Shown: positions 32,481-35,576 of the stretch, piece by piece
Layout: every line of letters begins with the position of its first letter
Position numbering within the stretch: position 1 is the first letter of the stretch
From: Prevotella sp.
GTDB taxonomy: Bacteria > Bacteroidota > Bacteroidia > Bacteroidales > Bacteroidaceae
Assembly: GCA_017483185.1 (NCBI GenBank)
Contig: JAFULM010000046.1
Location: forward strand, 1-35,576
DNA: 35,576 nucleotides
Direction: 5' to 3'
Translations under genes and position numbers: made by a program
Notes under the pieces: model-generated
Told to the model about the DNA's origin: nothing
The model's database searches: none
The model's input: the letters and a program-made list of their open reading frames with translations, nothing else

Positions 32481-33188
32481 TCAAACCTCCCCCGTCTTCA
32501 GAATTGCAATCAGTTCCTTCATTCCCTCCGACGCGCCCTTCATTATCTGCTTGACCTCGTGACTACCGGACGTCTTGACCGGCTTGGGGTCTATCAGATA
32601 GACGGGGACACCGGGACGGACGTAGTGGAGCAGTCCGGCGGCGGGATAGACATTGAGCGACGTGCCGATGATGATGAAGATGTCGGCCTCGGCGGCATGA
32701 TCAGCAGCGACACTGATATTGGGCACCGCTTCGCCGAAGAATACGATGTAGGGCCGCAGCAGCGAACCGTCGCCGGCTTTCGTCCCCGGCTCAACGCGGC
32801 AGTCGGCTGCCGTCAGCGTCTGCCAGTAGCGCGGGTCTTCCGTGTCGCGGCTGGAGCAAACCTTCATCAGTTCGCCGTGGAGATGGATGACGTGTGACGA
32901 CCCGGCCTGCTCGTGGAGATTGTCCACGTTCTGGGTCACGACCGTCACGTCATAGTCTTTCTCCAACGCCGCCACCAGACGGTGGCCGTCGTTCGGGCCG
33001 GTCTTGACCAGCTCGCTGCGCCGCGCGTTGTAGAACTCGGTGACCAGCGTCGGGTCAGCCAGCCAGCCGTCGTGGGAAGCGACCTGTTCCACGGGATAGT
33101 TCTCCCACAGGCCGTCAGAGTCGCGGAACGTCTTTATTCCGCTTTCAGCCGACATGCCGGCTCCGGTGAGTAATACGATTTTTTTCAT
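32481..33188 (-). CDS. Sir2-family NAD-dependent protein deacylase (CobB/SIRT5-like)
   Basis: Removes acyl groups from lysines using NAD. The 235-residue protein has GAGMSAESGI (residues 9-18), TFRDSDGLW, Gln86-Asn87-x-Asp89 (TQNVDNLHEQ) and catalytic His104 (HLHGEL). Tyr53-x-x-Arg56 (FYNARRSEL) matches the SIRT5-type motif linked to succinyl/malonyl-lysine preference. Only two Cys (111 and 130) remain where four normally bind zinc, so zinc may be absent. The ATG at 33188 starts the Rossmann strand; a frame to 33269 is only repeat-coded extension. It lies downstream of gpmI across a tandem-repeat spacer. Confidence 0.92.
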   Translation of the reverse strand: MKKIVLLTGAGMSAESGIKTFRDSDGLWENYPVEQVASHDGWLADPTLVTEFYNARRSELVKTGPNDGHRLVAALEKDYDVTVVTQNVDNLHEQAGSSHVIHLHGELMKVCSSRDTEDPRYWQTLTAADCRVEPGTKAGDGSLLRPYIVFFGEAVPNISVAADHAAEADIFIIIGTSLNVYPAAGLLHYVRPGVPVYLIDPKPVKTSGSHEVKQIMKGASEGMKELIAILKTGEV

Positions 33189-33260
33189 ACTTTCTTTTGG
33201 TTTTTTGAAGGGAATTTGGGAGAGATGGGAATAATGAGAATAAAGGGAGAGATGGGAACG

Positions 33261-33340
33261 CTGCATCAAACCGGGATGTGCTGCATCAAACCGAGATATG
33301 CTACATCAAACCGGGATGTGCTGCATCAAACCCAAAATGT
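33261..33340. repeat. four 20-bp tandem repeats
   Basis: Units begin CTGCATCAAACC (CTACATCAAACC in the third) at 33261, 33281, 33301 and 33321; the first three end GGGATGTG or GAGATATG. A hairpin AATGTAGCGGA (33336-33346) / TCCGCTACATT (33383-33393) follows. Confidence 0.93.
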
Positions 33341-33419
33341 AGCGGACCGGCAGCCCGCTTGACTAATCTTCAGACTACATAATCCGCTACATTGTGTTTC
33401 CCTTAAAGCATATTCAGCC

Positions 33420-33436
33420 CCCTCCCTTCAGGAGGG
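33420..33436 (-). terminator. short hairpin after gpmI (family P remnant)
   Basis: CCCTCC (33420-33425) pairs with GGAGGG (33431-33436), 12 nt past the gpmI stop. The surrounding text (AACCCTCCTGAAGGGAGGG on the minus strand) is of the same repeat style as 8028-8050 and 35049-35081. Confidence 0.6.
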
Positions 33437-33448
33437 TTGGGGTGGGTC

Positions 33449-34963
33449 TTAATATATTAAGTTCTCGCCCGTCATGTCCTTCGGCTGCTCCAGTCCCATG
33501 ATATGGAGGATAGAAGGAGCGACGTCAGCCAGACGTCCGTTCTTGACCTTGGCCGAGTTGTTGTCGGTCACGTAGATGAACGGCACGGGGTTGAGCGAGT
33601 GGGCCGTGTTGGGGCTTCCGTCCTCGTTGACAGCGTTGTCGGCATTGCCGTGGTCAGCGATGATGATGGCCTCGTAGTCATTGGCCTTGGCAGCCTCGAT
33701 GACCTCGCGGACGCAGTTGTCGACAGCGTGAACGGCCTTGGCGATGGCGTTGTAGACACCGGTGTGGCCGACCATGTCACCGTTGGCGAAGTTGACCACG
33801 ATGAAGTCATATTCCTGAGTGTTGATTGCGCCGACCAGCTTGTCCTTCACCTCGTATGCGCTCATCTCCGGCTTCAGGTCGTAGGTGGCGACTTTGGGTG
33901 AGGGCACGAGTATGCGGTCCTCGCCCTCGTAGGGCTGCTCGCGTCCGCCGTTGAAGAAGAATGTCACGTGAGCATACTTCTCCGTCTCGGCCGTGTGGAG
34001 CTGGCGCTTGCCCTGTGAGCTGAGATATTCGCCCAGTGTGTTCTCCACGTTCTCCTTCGGGAAGAGTATCTCCACGCCGGTGAACGAAGCGTCGTAGGGC
34101 GTCATGCAGTAGTAGCGCAGTCCGGGGATGGTCTTCATGCCCTCTTCCGGCATGTCCTGCTGTGTGAGTACCTGAGTCAGCTCCTTGGCGCGGTCGTTGC
34201 GGAAGTTGAAGAAAATGACGACGTCGCCCTCCGATATTGTTCCGTCGACGGTGGCGTTGCTGATGGGCTTGATGAACTCGTCGGTCACGCCCTCGGCATA
34301 GCTTGCCTCAACGGCCTTGACCATGTCGTCGGCCTTCACGCCTGTACCACTGACGATGAGGTCGTAGGCCTCCTTGACACGGTTCCAGCGCTTGTCGCGG
34401 TCCATAGCGTAGAAGCGACCGACGATGCTGGCGATGTGTGCGCCGTTCTCGCGGCAGACAGCGTCAATCTCGCTGATAAATCCGGCACCGCTCTTCGGGT
34501 CGGTGTCGCGGCCGTCCATGAAGCAGTGGACGTAGGTCTCAGTGAGTCCATATTCTTTGCCGATCTCGATGAGCTTCTTCAGGTGGTCCAGTGACGAGTG
34601 GACGCCGCCGTTGCTGGTCAGCCCCATCAGGTGGAGCTTCTTTCCGTTGTCACGGGCATAGCTGTATGCAGCGACGATGCCGGGGTTCTGGAGTATGGAG
34701 CCATCCTTGCATGCACGGTTTATCTTCACGAGGTCCTGGTAGACGACACGTCCTGCGCCGATGTTGAGGTGTCCCACCTCCGAGTTGCCCATCTGTCCGT
34801 CGGGCAGACCGACGTTTTCGCCCGAAGCCTCGAGCTGTGAGTGGGCGCTGACGGCCGTCAGATAGTCGAGATAAGGCGTGGGCGTGTTGTAGATGACGTC
34901 ACCGCAACCATGTTTTCCGATTCCCCATCCGTCGAGAATCATGAGTAATGCTTTCTTTGCCAT
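33449..34963 (-). CDS. gpmI: 2,3-bisphosphoglycerate-independent phosphoglycerate mutase GpmI
   Basis: Interconverts 3- and 2-phosphoglycerate in glycolysis, using two metal ions and a phosphoserine. Asp11 (MILDGWG) and the catalytic Ser61 ([15 protein letters not shown]) are present. Further metal-site motifs are [13 protein letters not shown] and [11 protein letters not shown]. The 504-residue length is typical. The ATG at 34963 starts the conserved N-terminus. It has a clear own promoter (35004-35034). Confidence 0.97.
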   Translation of the reverse strand: MAKKALLMILDGWGIGKHGCGDVIYNTPTPYLDYLTAVSAHSQLEASGENVGLPDGQMGNSEVGHLNIGAGRVVYQDLVKINRACKDGSILQNPGIVAAYSYARDNGKKLHLMGLTSNGGVHSSLDHLKKLIEIGKEYGLTETYVHCFMDGRDTDPKSGAGFISEIDAVCRENGAHIASIVGRFYAMDRDKRWNRVKEAYDLIVSGTGVKADDMVKAVEASYAEGVTDEFIKPISNATVDGTISEGDVVIFFNFRNDRAKELTQVLTQQDMPEEGMKTIPGLRYYCMTPYDASFTGVEILFPKENVENTLGEYLSSQGKRQLHTAETEKYAHVTFFFNGGREQPYEGEDRILVPSPKVATYDLKPEMSAYEVKDKLVGAINTQEYDFIVVNFANGDMVGHTGVYNAIAKAVHAVDNCVREVIEAAKANDYEAIIIADHGNADNAVNEDGSPNTAHSLNPVPFIYVTDNNSAKVKNGRLADVAPSILHIMGLEQPKDMTGENLIY

Positions 34964-35003
34964 TGTCTTTATTTATATTTAATAATGTATGAATTTTCCG
35001 CTG

Positions 35004-35034
35004 CAAAATTACTAATATTTGGGCGAAGGGCAAA
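35004..35034 (-). promoter_or_regulatory. gpmI promoter
   Basis: On the minus strand, TTTG (35031-35034), an exact 19-nt gap, then TAATTTTG (35004-35011), 40 nt before the ATG. Confidence 0.78.
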
Positions 35035-35105
35035 ATAAATGCCAGTAAAACACCACCCCAACCCTCCCGAAGGGAGGGAGCCGGATATGTCTTACACATC
35101 CCATC

Positions 35106-35237
35106 GTAGGGTCGCGACCCGTCGCGACCGCCTCCTTGTCTCGCGAGTTGACTTGCACGGAGGATTTGTGTGTATGGGGGGGGGTCTTGCCGTTGGTTAT
35201 GTGGCACGGAGGCGGTCGCGACGGGTCGCGACCCTAC
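35106..35237. repeat. family B element, copy 3 (132 bp)
   Basis: Arms 35106-35135 and 35208-35237 are perfect 30-bp complements and identical to copy 1. The 72-nt core differs strongly from the other two and contains a nine-G run (35176-35184). Confidence 0.95.
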
Positions 35238-35349
35238 GATGGGATGACCGGCGTAGCGCATGACGTCAGTCATGCCTTTGCGTGCTTCCGTATGCGCGGC
35301 GGCGCCATCTTTGTGTCTTTGCGTCTTTGCGTTTAAAATAAACATCCCT

Positions 35350-35576
35350 TTGTCAAATTAATTCCGAATTTAACCGCAAAATCCAGGGGCACTTTATAAA
35401 AAATCTCCGCCTCGCTCCCAAATTTTCAAATCTCACGAAGGTCAAAATCACGCGGTTTTTTAGACAAAAAATCACCCGATTTTGCAACTAACTATTATAC
35501 AACCACTTACAATCACGCGGCCCCCTCTGACTCCCCCAAAGGGGGAGCTTGGGCTTCCCGTAAGGGCCCCGCGGGG
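35350..35576 (-). repeat. family G block, copy 2 (cut by window end)
   Basis: Reverse complement follows the motif order of 24104-24330: CCGCGGGGCCCTTACGGG, a family P palindrome, TTGTAAGTGGTTGTATAATAG, TTTGGGAGCGAGGCGGAG, then GGTTAAATTC. It extends past the window. Confidence 0.85.

Larger units (their letters stand above)
35035..35576. other. gene-free repeat region to the window end
   Basis: No gene is supported. It holds a family P remnant (35049-35081), family B copy 3 (35106-35237), half a family D unit (GTGTCTTTGCGTCTTTGCG at 35313-35331), and a family G block in reverse (about 35350-35576) that includes a family P copy at 35520-35553. Confidence 0.8.

Noticed and set aside
33261-33340. 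possible CRISPR array
   Set aside because: The 20-bp units are directly tandem with no unique spacers, and no cas genes are near.
34899-35345. 148-codon minus-strand frame upstream of gpmI
   Set aside because: It runs through family B, P and D repeats and the gpmI promoter; repeat translation, not a gene.

Overview
The window reads as chromosome of a Bacteroidota bacterium, most likely Prevotellaceae (Prevotella in the broad sense). Pointers are the Bacteroidota promoter pattern (TTTG, 19 bp, TAnnTTTG) before several genes, weak Shine-Dalgarno signals, the long inserted form of IspG, a GH97 glycosidase, paired DUF4160/DUF2442 proteins, a CdaA gene directly behind folP, and GC-rich genes separated by AT-rich spacers full of short palindromic repeats. 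Identification rests on reading motifs by eye; no search was run. Layout: 1-8140 carries, all on the plus strand, rpoN, a PAP2-like membrane protein, purE, ispG, a C_GCAxxG_C_C-family protein and an OPT-family transporter. 8141-8803 is repeat-rich and gene-free. 8804-9302 holds a minus-strand DUF4160-DUF2442 pair. 9603-11362 is folP-cdaA (plus). 11534-14856 is a minus-strand run prmC-recX-comF-pyrE-SRPBCC. ribD (plus) is divergent from prmC and converges on an argS-rnhA pair (minus). A small HTH gene, a GH97 glycosidase and a sensor histidine kinase follow (minus). 23127-24521 is a 1.4-kb gene-free repeat cluster. Then come three consecutive FKBP-type prolyl isomerase genes, a 1196-residue nuclease-helicase and an orphan ABC ATPase (plus), and finally sir2 and gpmI (minus) with more repeats to the window end. 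Function: the genes are mostly housekeeping: transcription (RpoN), purine, pyrimidine, folate, riboflavin and isoprenoid synthesis, c-di-AMP signalling, translation (ArgS, PrmC), DNA upkeep (RecX, RNase H, Dna2-like helicase), glycolysis (GpmI) and envelope protein folding (FKBPs). The kinase and the alpha-glycosidase are adjacent and co-oriented, suggesting linked carbohydrate sensing and breakdown. The most unusual content is the repeats. At least six families are visible: (B) a 129-132-bp element with 30-bp terminal inverted repeats, three copies; (C) an inverted-repeat element with a conserved 29-nt centre, two full copies and one collapsed copy; (A) an element with CCCCTAACCCC-type ends whose core appears in opposite orientations in two places; (P) CCCCCAAAGGGGG-type palindromes, found in spacers and also in frame inside ispG and the helicase gene; (D) hairpins of the CGCAAAGACGCG or ACACAGAGACACGG type acting as likely terminators; (G) a dispersed block of about 230 bp ending in a CCGCGGGG/TTACGGG cluster. 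Tandem minisatellites of 9, 14 and 20 bp are also present, two of them directly before start codons. No tRNA, rRNA, CRISPR array, transposase or integrase gene was seen.
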